Positions 33,161 to 42,269 are shown, counted from the stretch's first letter. The stretch is 64,000 nucleotides of DNA from Franzmannia qiaohouensis (GCF_031451695.1 NZ_JARWAM010000002.1:248001-312000), one strand, 5' to 3'. Program-made: numbers and translations. The notes: a model not told the origin generated them from the letters alone.

Positions 33161-34801
33161 ATGCCAAGTGTTGCCCAGACCCTGATCGACGGCCTGTGCC
33201 GCGAAGGCGTTACTCATGTGTTCGGTATACCCGGCACCCAGAACCTGGCGCTACTCGACGTGATCCGCGAGACCCCTGAGATACGTTTCATCCTCACTCG
33301 TCACGAGCAGGGGGCAGCCTTCATGGCCTACGGCTACGCCCGCGCCGGCCAGCGCCCGGCAGTGGTTACCGCCACCGAAGGGCCGGGCGTCACCAACATG
33401 GCCACGCCGTTCGGCGCCGCCTATCGCGGCAACGTGCCACTGATCGGCATCAACGGCCTGCAGGAGGAGTGGCTGCGCGAGAAGGACGCCAGCCAGGAGA
33501 TGGACCAGATCACCTTCTTCAAGCCGATCACCAAGTGGGCCTACTCCATCACCGGACCAACCAAAGCCCAGGAAGCGCTACGCAAGGCGTTTCGCACGGC
33601 ACTTGCCGAACCACCGGGACCGGTTCACCTGGAAGCCTCTACTGCCATCTACCGCGCCGAGGTCGAGGCCGAGACGCAGTCGCCGCAGCAGTACCGCGCC
33701 AGCGTGCTGCCTGAAGTTGCCGGGCAGTGCCTCGACCAGGCCGCAGCGCTGCTCGCCAAGGCCGAACGTCCGGTGATCCTGGCCGGCAGCGGCGTGCTTC
33801 GCGAGCGCGCCAGCGGCGCACTGATCGCCTTCGCCGAGCGCCACAACATTCCGGTCGCGCCGCTACAGTTCAGCCCCGACGCCTTCCCGACATCGCATCC
33901 CTTGGCGCTCGGCCCGCTGGGCCGTAACGGCTGGAACAGTGCTAACCGGGTGGTCAAGCAGGCCGATGTGGTTGTCGCAGTGGGCGCGCGCATGGACCTT
34001 TTCTCGACCACCTTCAAGCACGGTCTGATCGGCCCGGACGCCACCCTGATCCACCAGGCTGCAAGCGTAGACCCCATCGGCACGGTATTTCCGGTGGACG
34101 TTGCCGCAGTGGGCAGTACGCCGAGTTTTCTGGAAGGTCTGTCCGGCCGTCTCGACGGCCAGCACTGGGAGTGGGTCGATGTGGCCGCCGAGGTCGCACG
34201 TTGGGAAGAGGAGCGACAGGCGTTGATCGACCCTCATGCCGAGCCGATCCAGCCGCCGTTCGTCGCCGACATGCTCAGGCGCACCCTGCCCAAAGGCGGT
34301 ATCATGGTGGTCGATGCCGGTAACGCCGGCAAGCACGTGCGCCAGCACTTCGTCAGCTACGCCCCGGACACCTACATGTTTATCGACAACTGGGCGGCGG
34401 TGGGTGCCGGCTTCCCCACCGCACTGGGTGCTGCGCTGGCCCGTCCCGATGTACCGGTGCTGGCGGTGCAGGGCGACATGGGCTTCATGTGCAATATCGG
34501 CGAACTTGAAACCGCGGTGCGCGAGAAGATCAAGCTGGTCGCCGTGGTGATCAACGACCAGGGGCTCGGCAACGAGCGAGCCTTCCAGGACGCCCACTAC
34601 GCTGGCCGGCATTTCGCCGTCGACTACCAGAATCCCGACTTCGGCGTCCTGGCCCGCGCCTTCGGTGCTCACGGCGAGCAGGTCACCCGCCCCGGCGACC
34701 TGGAAGCCGCCATGCAGCGCGCCTTCGCCGCCGACGGCCCGGCGGTGGTTGACGTGATGATCGACAAGCAGCACCTGGCACCGGTGCTGTTCAAGGCCTG
34801 A
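33161..34801 (+). CDS. Thiamine-diphosphate enzyme, acetolactate synthase-like
   Basis: A 546-residue ThDP-dependent enzyme of the acetolactate synthase/benzoylformate decarboxylase group. The N-terminal PYR domain holds the cofactor-activating Glu in ILTRHEQGAAFMAYGYARA; the middle domain is AVLAGSG-like (VILAGSGVLRERA); the C-terminal PP domain binds Mg-ThDP through GDMGFMCNIGELETA...VVINDQG. It lacks a paired small regulatory subunit and lies outside ilv genes, so biosynthetic acetolactate synthase is unlikely. It more likely decarboxylates a 2-oxo acid or joins/cleaves a C-C bond, yielding an aldehyde for the nearby dehydrogenase. Good AGGAG ribosome-binding site. Confidence 0.88.
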   Translation: MPSVAQTLIDGLCREGVTHVFGIPGTQNLALLDVIRETPEIRFILTRHEQGAAFMAYGYARAGQRPAVVTATEGPGVTNMATPFGAAYRGNVPLIGINGLQEEWLREKDASQEMDQITFFKPITKWAYSITGPTKAQEALRKAFRTALAEPPGPVHLEASTAIYRAEVEAETQSPQQYRASVLPEVAGQCLDQAAALLAKAERPVILAGSGVLRERASGALIAFAERHNIPVAPLQFSPDAFPTSHPLALGPLGRNGWNSANRVVKQADVVVAVGARMDLFSTTFKHGLIGPDATLIHQAASVDPIGTVFPVDVAAVGSTPSFLEGLSGRLDGQHWEWVDVAAEVARWEEERQALIDPHAEPIQPPFVADMLRRTLPKGGIMVVDAGNAGKHVRQHFVSYAPDTYMFIDNWAAVGAGFPTALGAALARPDVPVLAVQGDMGFMCNIGELETAVREKIKLVAVVINDQGLGNERAFQDAHYAGRHFAVDYQNPDFGVLARAFGAHGEQVTRPGDLEAAMQRAFAADGPAVVDVMIDKQHLAPVLFKA

Positions 34802-34822
34802 GCCCCCGAGACAAGGAGCATC

Positions 34823-36052
34823 ATGGACGATAGTGCGACCCGCACGACACCCGACCGCAGCGCGATACGCAACCTGGTGATGGTCTGCATCGGCCTGACC
34901 AGCGTATTCGTGTCCCAGACCATGCTGCTGCTGGCGGTGCCGCTGCGGGCACTGGAGCTGGGCGCCAGTCCGTCGCTGGTGGGGGTGATCCTCTCGGCGC
35001 CCTACCTGCTGCCGCTGGTATTGGCGATTCCGCTGGGCGGCATCGTTACCCGGGTCGGGCCGCAGAAGGTGTTCTTCATCGGCGCCATCGGCATGATGAT
35101 CGGCCCCTGGCTGAGCCTGGCCGCCCCCACCTTCAGCGGGCTGGTGGCCACCCAGATCACCATCGGCCTGGCCCACGTGGTGATGGTGATCGCCGCCCAG
35201 TCGGTGGTCGCGGGCCTGGGCCGCGGGCGTGCCCTGGAACGCTACTTCGGCTGGTACACCATGTGCCTCTCGGGTGGCCAGTTGATCGGCCCGCTGCTCG
35301 CTGGCTACATGATCGACAGCCTTTCGATGGCCTGGGTGTTCGCCACCATCGGTGCCATCCCGGCGATCAGCCTGGTGAGCTCCTGCTTCTTCGTCGGCAA
35401 CGCCCGGCGCGGCCACGCCACGCCGCGCTCACTGCTCGGCTACCGTGCCCAGGCCTCGCTGCTGCGCGACAATATCGGCGTGCAGATGTCGATCGCGGTG
35501 ACCGTGGCGGTACTCTTCGCGCTCGGCGCACATGCCGCCTTCCTGCCGGTCTACCTCGAGGAGCTGACCTTCTCGGCGACACTGATCGGAGTGCTGGTCA
35601 GCATGCGGGCGCTGGCGGCGATGGTGATTCGCCCCGTCATGCCGCAGGTGATCCAGGCACTGGGAGGACGCGCCAGGACCATGATCGCCTCACTGGCGGC
35701 GGTGGCCATGGGGCTGATGTGGACCGGCATGACCGGCAGCGTGGCGGCACTGGCGCTGCTGGCGATCCTGGTCGGTCTGGGCTCGGGGATCTCCCAGCCG
35801 CTGTCGATGGTGATTCTCGCCGAGCACGTTCACCCCGAGCAGCGCTCCAGCGCGCTGGGCATGCGCCTGATGGGCAATCGCGGCGCCCAGGTGCTGGCAC
35901 CGCTGGTGCTCGGGGTGATCGCCGAACTGGTCGGCTTCACCCTGACCTTCCTGCTGGCCGGGGCCGCCCTGCTGGCGGTACTGGTCATCGTGGTACGCCT
36001 GCGCCCGGCCTTCGAGCGCGCCGAAGCGGACAATGCCCGGCGTTGGTCCTGA
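34823..36052 (+). CDS. Major facilitator superfamily transporter
   Basis: A 409-residue MFS protein with about 12 transmembrane segments. The loop 2-3 signature appears as GGIVTRVGPQKVFFIG, and the second-half equivalent near RPVMPQVIQALGGRARTM. It starts 21 bases after the ThDP enzyme with AAGGAG upstream, so it is the third gene of that operon. It could take up or export a substrate or intermediate of the island. Confidence 0.88.
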   Translation: MDDSATRTTPDRSAIRNLVMVCIGLTSVFVSQTMLLLAVPLRALELGASPSLVGVILSAPYLLPLVLAIPLGGIVTRVGPQKVFFIGAIGMMIGPWLSLAAPTFSGLVATQITIGLAHVVMVIAAQSVVAGLGRGRALERYFGWYTMCLSGGQLIGPLLAGYMIDSLSMAWVFATIGAIPAISLVSSCFFVGNARRGHATPRSLLGYRAQASLLRDNIGVQMSIAVTVAVLFALGAHAAFLPVYLEELTFSATLIGVLVSMRALAAMVIRPVMPQVIQALGGRARTMIASLAAVAMGLMWTGMTGSVAALALLAILVGLGSGISQPLSMVILAEHVHPEQRSSALGMRLMGNRGAQVLAPLVLGVIAELVGFTLTFLLAGAALLAVLVIVVRLRPAFERAEADNARRWS

Positions 36053-36071
36053 GCGATTGTCCAGGGTCTGA

Positions 36072-36569
36072 TCAGGCCGCTACGAAGCGCAGCGCCAGGC
36101 CGTTGTTGCACCAGCGCAGGCCGGTGGGATCGGGGCCGTCGTCGAACACATGGCCCTGGTGGCCCTTGCAGCGCGCGCAGTGGTACTCGGTACGCGGGAA
36201 GAACAGGAAGTAGTCGACCTGGGTCAGTAGATGCCCCTCGACGTGCTCGAAGAAGCTCGGCCAGCCGGTTTTGGAGTCGTACTTCATGTCGCTGGTGAAG
36301 AGCAGCAGATCGCAGCCCGCGCAGCGGTACTCGCCGTCGCCCCACTGCTTGTCCAGCGGGCTCGAGAAGGCCCGCTCGGTACCGTGATCACGCAGTATCT
36401 CGTACTGCTCGGGGGTCAGCCGCTCGCGCCACTCGTCGTCGCTGAGCTCCAGGGGTTCAAGCCCGGGCGCCGGCTCGAGATCGAGCTTGGGCCGCCCCAG
36501 TGCCACACCGGGCAGCAGCCCGGCCAGTCCGCCCACCCCCAGCAGACCCATGAACTGACGTCGTTTCAT
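36072..36569 (-). CDS. msrB: Methionine-R-sulfoxide reductase with Tat-like signal
   Basis: Reduces methionine-R-sulfoxide in proteins. The 165-residue product has the MsrB fold with zinc cysteines CAGC and CARC, GWPSFF, EYHCARCKGHQGHVF and catalytic Cys in LRWCNNGLALRF. The first 25 residues form a twin-arginine-type signal (KRRQFMGLLGVGGLAGLLPG), so the enzyme is probably exported folded. Start ATG 36569 follows GGAGGAG. Most MsrB proteins are cytoplasmic, so this one may repair periplasmic proteins. Confidence 0.93.
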   Translation of the reverse strand: MKRRQFMGLLGVGGLAGLLPGVALGRPKLDLEPAPGLEPLELSDDEWRERLTPEQYEILRDHGTERAFSSPLDKQWGDGEYRCAGCDLLLFTSDMKYDSKTGWPSFFEHVEGHLLTQVDYFLFFPRTEYHCARCKGHQGHVFDDGPDPTGLRWCNNGLALRFVAA

Positions 36570-36618
36570 ACGCTCCTCCCGTTTGGCCCACAAGCGTTGC
36601 CAGGCCAATGCCTAACGC

Positions 36619-36651
36619 AACGAGGGGAAGCGCTTGGCGCTTCCCCTCGTT
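36619..36651. terminator. Bidirectional-type terminator hairpin
   Basis: Perfect 15-bp stem (AACGAGGGGAAGCGC paired with its complement) and 3-base loop, between msrB and the end of pckA. On the minus strand it follows pckA by about 35 bases and probably ends its transcript. Confidence 0.8.
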
Positions 36652-36685
36652 CAGACCCTCGGCGTCGCGAGGGGTTCAGCTGCCG

Positions 36686-38272
36686 TCAGTCGAGACGCGG
36701 CCCGGCGGCGACGATGGCCGCATCGACGCCGGCGAACTTCTTGAAATTGTCGACGAACTTGGCCACCAGGTCCTGCATCTGGCGCTGGTAGGCAGCCTGG
36801 TCGGCCCAGGTCTGGCGCGGGTCGAGCAGGCTCGAGTCGACGCCGGGCACCGCTAACGGCACGGCGAGGTTGAGGCCGTCGATACTGCGGGTCTCGGCCT
36901 CGCGCAGCACGCCTGACTGGATCGCACTGATGATGGCACGGGTGGTGGGGATCGAGAAACGCGTGCCGCCCTGGCCGTAGGCGCCGCCGGTCCAGCCGGT
37001 ATTGACCAGGTAGACCTGCGAATCATAGGACTCGACGCGCTTGATCAGCAGATCGGCGTACTCGCGGGCCGGCCGCGGGAAGAACGGCGCGCCGAAGCAG
37101 GTCGAGAAGGTTGCCTCCAGGCCTGCCGATGAGCCCATCTCGGTGGACCCCACCTTGGCGGTATAGCCCGACAGGAAGTGGTAGGCCGCCGCTTCCTTGG
37201 AGAGCACCGAGACCGGCGGCAGCACGCCGGACATGTCGCAGGTCAGGAAGATGATCGCATTGGGCTCGCCGGCACGATTCTCGGCGACGCGCTTGGCGAC
37301 ATGCTCCAGCGGGTAGGCGGCCCGCGAGTTCTGGGTCAAGCTGTCGTCGGCGTAGTTGGGCTCGCGGCGGTCGTCGAGCACCACGTTCTCGAGCACCGCG
37401 CCAAACTTGATGGCCTGCCAGATCACCGGCTCGTTCTTCTCCGAGAGATCGATGCACTTGGCGTAGCAGCCGCCCTCCATGTTGAACACCGTGCCCTCGC
37501 CCCAGCCGTGCTCGTCGTCGCCGATCAGGTAGCGGCCCGGGTCGGCAGACAGCGTGGTCTTGCCGGTGCCGGAGAGGCCGAAGAACAGCGTGGTCTCGCC
37601 ATCTTCACCGACGTTGGCCGAACAGTGCATGGGCAGCACGTCGGAGTCCGGCAGCAGGAAGTTCTGCACCGAGAACATCGCCTTCTTCATTTCACCGGCG
37701 TAGCGCATGCCGGCGATCAGCACCCGGCGGCCGGCGAAGTCGATGATCACCGTGGACTCGGAGTGGGTGCCGTCACGGGCCGGATCGCAGACGAAGTCGG
37801 CGGCATTGAGAATCGTCCACTCGTCCTTGCGGGCCGGATTGTAGGCCGCTGGCCGCACGAACATGGTGCGCCCGAACAGGTTGTGCCAGGCGGTCTCGGT
37901 GACGGTGCGAATCGGCAGGTAGTGCTGGGGGTCGGCACCGACGTGCAGCTCGGAGACGAAGTGATCGCGCTCGGCGAGATAGGCATCGACGCGCAGCCAC
38001 AGCGCGTCGAACGCCTCGGCGTTGAACGGCCGGTTGACACTGCCCCACTCGATCTGGGCGCGGGTGGAGGGCTCGTCGACGATGAAGCGATCGGCGGTGG
38101 AGCGCCCGGTGCGCTTGCCGGTGTTCACCACCAGGGCGCCGTTGGCGGCAAGCCGCCCTTCTCCGCGCTTGACCGCTCGCTCGATCAGCTCAGCGTGGCT
38201 GAGGTTGGTGAAGCAGGTCGGCGCGGCGGAGGCCTGGGGCGCAGCGGCGGGTGCGGCTTGGGTCGTGGTCAT
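36686..38272 (-). CDS. pckA: Phosphoenolpyruvate carboxykinase (ATP)
   Basis: Gluconeogenic conversion of oxaloacetate plus ATP to PEP and CO2. The 528-residue protein has the ATP-type signatures FFGLSGTGKTTLSADPGR, LIGDDEHGW, the Mn-binding TESTVIIDF region, and NTGWTGGAYGQGGTRF. Located downstream of hslO-hslR-yrfG as in E. coli. It has its own promoter. Together with mqo it would let the cell draw carbon from C4 acids, which suits an organism living on organic acids. Confidence 0.97.
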   Translation of the reverse strand: MTTTQAAPAAAPQASAAPTCFTNLSHAELIERAVKRGEGRLAANGALVVNTGKRTGRSTADRFIVDEPSTRAQIEWGSVNRPFNAEAFDALWLRVDAYLAERDHFVSELHVGADPQHYLPIRTVTETAWHNLFGRTMFVRPAAYNPARKDEWTILNAADFVCDPARDGTHSESTVIIDFAGRRVLIAGMRYAGEMKKAMFSVQNFLLPDSDVLPMHCSANVGEDGETTLFFGLSGTGKTTLSADPGRYLIGDDEHGWGEGTVFNMEGGCYAKCIDLSEKNEPVIWQAIKFGAVLENVVLDDRREPNYADDSLTQNSRAAYPLEHVAKRVAENRAGEPNAIIFLTCDMSGVLPPVSVLSKEAAAYHFLSGYTAKVGSTEMGSSAGLEATFSTCFGAPFFPRPAREYADLLIKRVESYDSQVYLVNTGWTGGAYGQGGTRFSIPTTRAIISAIQSGVLREAETRSIDGLNLAVPLAVPGVDSSLLDPRQTWADQAAYQRQMQDLVAKFVDNFKKFAGVDAAIVAAGPRLD

Positions 38273-38409
38273 GTTGGTGTCCTGGGCCTTGCGGCCGATT
38301 CTCTCTCGTTAGCCGGGCGTCTGACGACGCACTAGTGCCTGATGACCCGCCGGTGAACGAGTGGGCTCGTCTCTGATGGTTGGCGGGCGATCGCGTCAAA
38401 GGGGCGGCC

Positions 38410-38437
38410 ATTATGGCAAAAACAATTCTTGTAGCAA
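38410..38437 (-). promoter_or_regulatory. Probable pckA promoter
   Basis: TTGCTA (38432-38437), a 16-base spacer and CATAAT (38410-38415), in an AT-richer stretch of the 226-base gap between hslO and pckA, with a leader of about 130 bases. Confidence 0.45.
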
Positions 38438-38498
38438 ACGGCGCATTTCGCGGCATTTCTTGTAGTTTTACTACTACATGAGCGCGAGTTGGTGACGC

Positions 38499-39374
38499 TT
38501 AATGCAGCGTGGGCGGCGGCGCATCCGGCGACTCGATCAGCGCCTCGATCTCGGCGGCGCCAAAGTGGTAGCGGGTATTGCAGAAGTGGCACTGGGTGTC
38601 GATGGCCTGCTGCTCCTCGAGGATCTGGCGCAGCTCCCCGGCCCCCAGGCTGTAGAGCGCCTGGGCGATGCGCTCCCGCGAGCAGTTGCAGCCGAAGCGC
38701 AGCGGCTTGGGCGGAAACACACGCGCCTGCTCCTCATGGTAGAGGCGGAACAGCAGGGTCTCGGCGTCGAGCTCGAGCAGCTCGCTGTGCTGCAGGGTCG
38801 CGGCGAGGTGCACGCTGCGCTCCCAGGCATCCGGGTCGTGGTTGCTGGCGTCGTCGGGCAGCTGCTGGAGCAGCAGGCCGGCGGCCCGCGCCCCGTCGGC
38901 GGCCAGCCATAGCCGGGTCGGCAGCTGCTCCGACTGGCTGAAGTAGGCCTCGAGACAGCCGCCCAGGCTGTCGGCGGAGAGTTCGACGATACCCTGGTAG
39001 CGCTTGCCTTCGCGGGGGTCGAGGGTGATCACGATGCGCCCGGCGCCCAGCAGCTCCTTGAACGCGGCGTCGTCGGCAGGCAGCGGCTGGCCCTCGCCGA
39101 GGCGCGCAATGGCGCGCATTTCACCACCGGGGTTGGACTCGGCCATCAGCAGTTCGAGGGGGCCATCGCCGCGCACCTCGATGCTCAGGGTACCGTCGAG
39201 CTTGACGGTCTCGGTGAGCAACGCCACCGCGGCCAGCAGCTCGCCGAGCTGGCGGCTAACCGCCAGCGGATAGGCGTGGCGGTCGAGCACTTCGCGGTAG
39301 GCATGCTCGAGCTGCACGACCTCGCCACGCACATTGGTGCCATCGAAGAGAAAACGCTGAATCTGGTCGGTCAT
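38499..39374 (-). CDS. hslO: Redox-regulated chaperone Hsp33
   Basis: Holdase activated by disulfide formation under oxidative and heat stress. The 291-residue protein begins with QIQRFLFDGTNVRGEVVQLE and ends with the zinc-binding redox switch, CNC (FGCNCSRERI) and CHFC (DTQCHFCNTRY), all four cysteines present. Follows hslR by 27 bases in the yrfG-hslR-hslO order. Confidence 0.97.
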   Translation of the reverse strand: MTDQIQRFLFDGTNVRGEVVQLEHAYREVLDRHAYPLAVSRQLGELLAAVALLTETVKLDGTLSIEVRGDGPLELLMAESNPGGEMRAIARLGEGQPLPADDAAFKELLGAGRIVITLDPREGKRYQGIVELSADSLGGCLEAYFSQSEQLPTRLWLAADGARAAGLLLQQLPDDASNHDPDAWERSVHLAATLQHSELLELDAETLLFRLYHEEQARVFPPKPLRFGCNCSRERIAQALYSLGAGELRQILEEQQAIDTQCHFCNTRYHFGAAEIEALIESPDAPPPTLH

Positions 39375-39401
39375 GGGTCTCTCGGGTAACGGGTAGAACG
39401 G

Positions 39402-39791
39402 TCAGTCATCGCCCTGACGGCGCTGAAAACGGGTGATCTCGCGGCGCTGCTTCTTGTCGGGGCGTTTGAGGGGATGCTGCATGGCCTGGTTGGTGAGCCG
39501 TCGCGCTTCGGCTTCGCGCTCGCGGCGCGCCACGCTGTCGGCGGTTTCGCGATACAGCTCGCGGGCCTCGGGGGCGCCGCGGCGCTGGCCGGAGAGCGCC
39601 ACCACCTCGACCTCGAGGATGTCCCAGCCCTGGGGCACCCGCACCAGGGCGCCGGTCTCGACGTTCTTGCTGGTCTTGGCGCGGGCGCCGTTGTAGTGCA
39701 CCTTGCCGCCCTCGATGGCCTTCTTGGCCAGCTGGCGGGTCTTGAAGAAACGCGCGGCCCACAGCCACTTGTCGAGTCGGACGTTATCCAT
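39402..39791 (-). CDS. hslR: Ribosome-associated heat shock protein Hsp15 (S4 domain)
   Basis: Binds free 50S subunits carrying stalled nascent chains. The 129-residue protein starts with the S4 RNA-binding domain (VRLDKWLWAARFFKTRQLA, GGKVHYNGARAK) and ends in a basic Arg/Lys-rich tail. ATG 39791 follows GGAGAG at 4 bases; the ATG at 39803 has no usable spacing. Confidence 0.95.
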   Translation of the reverse strand: MDNVRLDKWLWAARFFKTRQLAKKAIEGGKVHYNGARAKTSKNVETGALVRVPQGWDILEVEVVALSGQRRGAPEARELYRETADSVARREREAEARRLTNQAMQHPLKRPDKKQRREITRFQRRQGDD

Positions 39792-39806
39792 GGCGCTCTC
39801 CATCCT

Positions 39807-40472
39807 TCAATGCGGCGGCCGCTCATCGGGCAGTATGGTGGCAAAGCGATCCAGGGCGATGAACTCCTCGAGGGCCTTCTCTGGCCGGCTGCTGTCGGGC
39901 TGCTTGATGCCCAGCAGGTGGCGAATGCCGTACTCGCGGGCGCTCTCCAGCACGTGGGGGTTGTCGTCGATGAACAGCGTGCGGGTGGGGTCGAAGGGCT
40001 CGACCTCCTGCAGCTCGAACCAGAACTCCTGGGCCTCCTTGGCCACCCCCAGGTCAGCCGAGGAGACGATTGCATCGAGGTACGTCTCGAGCCCGGTCAG
40101 CGGCAGCTTGAGCTCAAGGCTGGCACGGTCGGCGTTGGTCGCCAGCACCACCCGCGGATGGGAGCGCTTGAGCCACTTAAGAAAGTCCAGAGCGTCGCTG
40201 CGCAGCCCGATCAGGTGCTGCACCTCGCGCTTGAGGGCGACGATATCGACGTTCAGCTCGTCGCTCCAGTAGCTCAGGCTGTACCAGTTGAGGGTGCCCT
40301 GCTCGCCGATGATGCGCGCCTTGAGCGCATCCTGGGCAGCGGCGTCGAGGCGATGCAGCTCGGCATAGCGCCGCGGCAGGTGCTCGAGCCAGAAGTGGCT
40401 GTCGAAGTGCAAATCCAGCAGCGTACCGTCCATGTCCAGCAGCACGGTGTCGATGGCCCGCCAGTCGATCAT
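39807..40472 (-). CDS. yrfG: GMP/IMP nucleotidase (HAD family)
   Basis: A 221-residue HAD hydrolase matching E. coli YrfG in sequence and position. Motif I LLDMDGTLLDLHFD, motif II in VVLATNADR, Lys in GVAKEAQEFW and motif IV FIDDNPHVLESAREYG. YrfG dephosphorylates GMP and IMP; that activity is inferred here. Stops 15 bases before hslR and is divergent from nudE. Confidence 0.88.
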   Translation of the reverse strand: MIDWRAIDTVLLDMDGTLLDLHFDSHFWLEHLPRRYAELHRLDAAAQDALKARIIGEQGTLNWYSLSYWSDELNVDIVALKREVQHLIGLRSDALDFLKWLKRSHPRVVLATNADRASLELKLPLTGLETYLDAIVSSADLGVAKEAQEFWFELQEVEPFDPTRTLFIDDNPHVLESAREYGIRHLLGIKQPDSSRPEKALEEFIALDRFATILPDERPPH

Positions 40473-40565
40473 GCTCAGGGCTCCGCAGTGGTGAATCGAG
40501 AGTGGTATTGTACGCGAACCGATGGGCCGAGACACGGCCCGCCACGCGGCCTGCCAGGAGTCACC

Positions 40566-41144
40566 ATGCCAGCACCCTATCTGCAAAAGCCCCAGATCCT
40601 GTCGCGCCAGGAGGTCGCACGCAGCCGGCTGTTCAACGTCGAGCAGCTGGAGCTCAGATTCTCCAACGGTGAAGAGCGCATCTTCGAGCGGCTGATGGGC
40701 AGCGACCACGGCGCGGTGATGATCGTGGCCATGCCCGACCCGGAGCATGTGCTGCTGATTCGTGAATACGCCGCAGGCTTCGAGGACTATGTGCTGACCC
40801 TGCCCAAGGGGCTGGTCGACCCCGGCGAGGACATCGTCGGCGCCGCCAACCGCGAGCTGATGGAGGAGTGCGGCTTCGGCGCCAACAGCATTGAGCCGCT
40901 GGCCGAGCTGTCGCTGGCGCCCAACTACATGCGCCACCGCATGCAGGTGATGCTGGCCACCGACCTCTACCCCAAGCGCCTGCCCGGCGACGAGCCAGAG
41001 CCGCTGATCGTCGAGACCCACGCCATCGACGAGCTGCCGGCGCTGCTGGCACGCGACGACTTCCATGAAGCGCGCGCCATCGCCGCGCTATACATCGCCC
41101 GCGACCTGCTGCGCGAGCGACGCGAGGGGCTGGACCTGTGGTAG
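40566..41144 (+). CDS. nudE: ADP compounds hydrolase NudE
   Basis: Nudix hydrolase acting on Ap3A, ADP-ribose and NADH. The 192-residue protein carries the Nudix box GLVDPGEDIVGAANRELMEE and CGFG, with an N-terminal domain PQILSRQEVARSRLFNVEQL as in E. coli NudE. ATG 40566 follows CAGGAG. Its divergence from yrfG-hslR-hslO is conserved with E. coli, strengthening the call. Confidence 0.94.
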   Translation: MPAPYLQKPQILSRQEVARSRLFNVEQLELRFSNGEERIFERLMGSDHGAVMIVAMPDPEHVLLIREYAAGFEDYVLTLPKGLVDPGEDIVGAANRELMEECGFGANSIEPLAELSLAPNYMRHRMQVMLATDLYPKRLPGDEPEPLIVETHAIDELPALLARDDFHEARAIAALYIARDLLRERREGLDLW

Positions 41145-41148
41145 CCCC

Positions 41149-42195
41149 TCAGAGGCTGACCCAGCGGCCCTGGCGATGGCTGTCGAGCCCCGCCTCGAGC
41201 AGGCGCATGGAGCGCAGCGCATCCTCGACGCCGACCGGCATCTCGCCGCTGCCGCTCAAGGCCGCGACCACGCCGCGGTAGTAGGCCAGGTAGTCGCCGG
41301 GCAGCGTCGCATGAGACGCTTCGCGGACTTGCCCCTCGCTGCCTTCGGCGAGGCTGAGAGTGCCGTCACGAGGATCCACGCCCCATGCCGGTGCCGGCGT
41401 CTCGCCGGCCTTGAGCCGCGCTTCCTGGGGATCGAGGCCGTACTTGACGTAGCTGCCCTGGGTACCGTGGACGCGAAAGCGCGGCGTCTCGGCGGCGACC
41501 AGGGCGCTGGCGGCCAGGCTGACCCGACAGCCCGGGTAGTCGAGCAGGCACAGGAAGTCGTCCTCGACGCTGGCCTCGTCGCGCTGCCTGGCCAGGTTGA
41601 GCTGGATAGCCCGGGGCATGCCGAACAGCTCGCAGGCCTGGTCGAGCAGGTGTGGGCCCAGGTCGTACCAGATACCACCGCCGGGGCGCGGCTTCTCGCG
41701 CCAGCGGTCGCGCACCGCCGGGCGAAAGCGGTCGAAGCGCGACTCGAGGCTCACCACCCGGCCCAGCTCACCGCTGGCCAGCAGCGCCTTGAGGGTCATG
41801 AAATCGCTGTCCCAGCGGCGATTGTGGAATACCGACAGGCGCCGCCCGGCGTCGTCGGCCAGGCTCTTGAGCTGCTTGGCTTCGGCCAGGGTCACCGTGA
41901 ACGGCTTGTCGAGCACCACGTGCTTGCCCGCCGCCAGGGCCGCCTTGGCCAGCGTGAAGTGGGTCTCGTTGGGGGTCGGAATCACCACCAGATCGACGTC
42001 GTCGCGGGCAAACAGCGCCTGGGGCGTGGCCGCCACGGCCACCTCGGGCAGCGCCGCGGCGACCTTGGCGGCATCGCTGGACGACACCGCCGTCAACTGC
42101 AGGCCGGGGGTAGCGAGAATCAGCGGCACATGGAAGGTCTGGCTGGCGAAACCGAAGCCGACCACGGCGACGTTGACATCGTGCGGCATGGGCAC
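41149..42195 (-). CDS. Gfo/Idh/MocA-family oxidoreductase
   Basis: A 348-residue NAD(P)-dependent oxidoreductase with the N-terminal Rossmann motif VAVVGFGFASQTFHVPLI, then DLVVIPTPNETHFTLAKAAL and the catalytic EKP-like motif seen as VLDKPFTVTL. The C-terminal GFO-type sheet domain has GGGIWYDLGPHLLDQA, in which the His is conserved. It resembles E. coli YdgJ/YhhX-type members. Substrate unknown; convergent with nudE, 4 bases apart. Confidence 0.92.
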   Translation of the reverse strand: MPMPHDVNVAVVGFGFASQTFHVPLILATPGLQLTAVSSSDAAKVAAALPEVAVAATPQALFARDDVDLVVIPTPNETHFTLAKAALAAGKHVVLDKPFTVTLAEAKQLKSLADDAGRRLSVFHNRRWDSDFMTLKALLASGELGRVVSLESRFDRFRPAVRDRWREKPRPGGGIWYDLGPHLLDQACELFGMPRAIQLNLARQRDEASVEDDFLCLLDYPGCRVSLAASALVAAETPRFRVHGTQGSYVKYGLDPQEARLKAGETPAPAWGVDPRDGTLSLAEGSEGQVREASHATLPGDYLAYYRGVVAALSGSGEMPVGVEDALRSMRLLEAGLDSHRQGRWVSL

Positions 42196-42252
42196 TCCTT
42201 GTCGGTGGCTTATGACGATATGGCGTGATGCATATCAAGAAACGGTCAAAGA

Positions 42253-42269
42253 AAGGTCATCTCGACCTT
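42253..42269 (+). promoter_or_regulatory. Inverted repeat ahead of the small gene
   Basis: AAGGTC-5-GACCTT, a perfect 6-5-6 inverted repeat about 65 bases before the 35-codon gene, followed by TATAGG and CATACT, either of which could act as a -10. The layout resembles MerR-type operators but no -35 is convincing. Confidence 0.35.
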
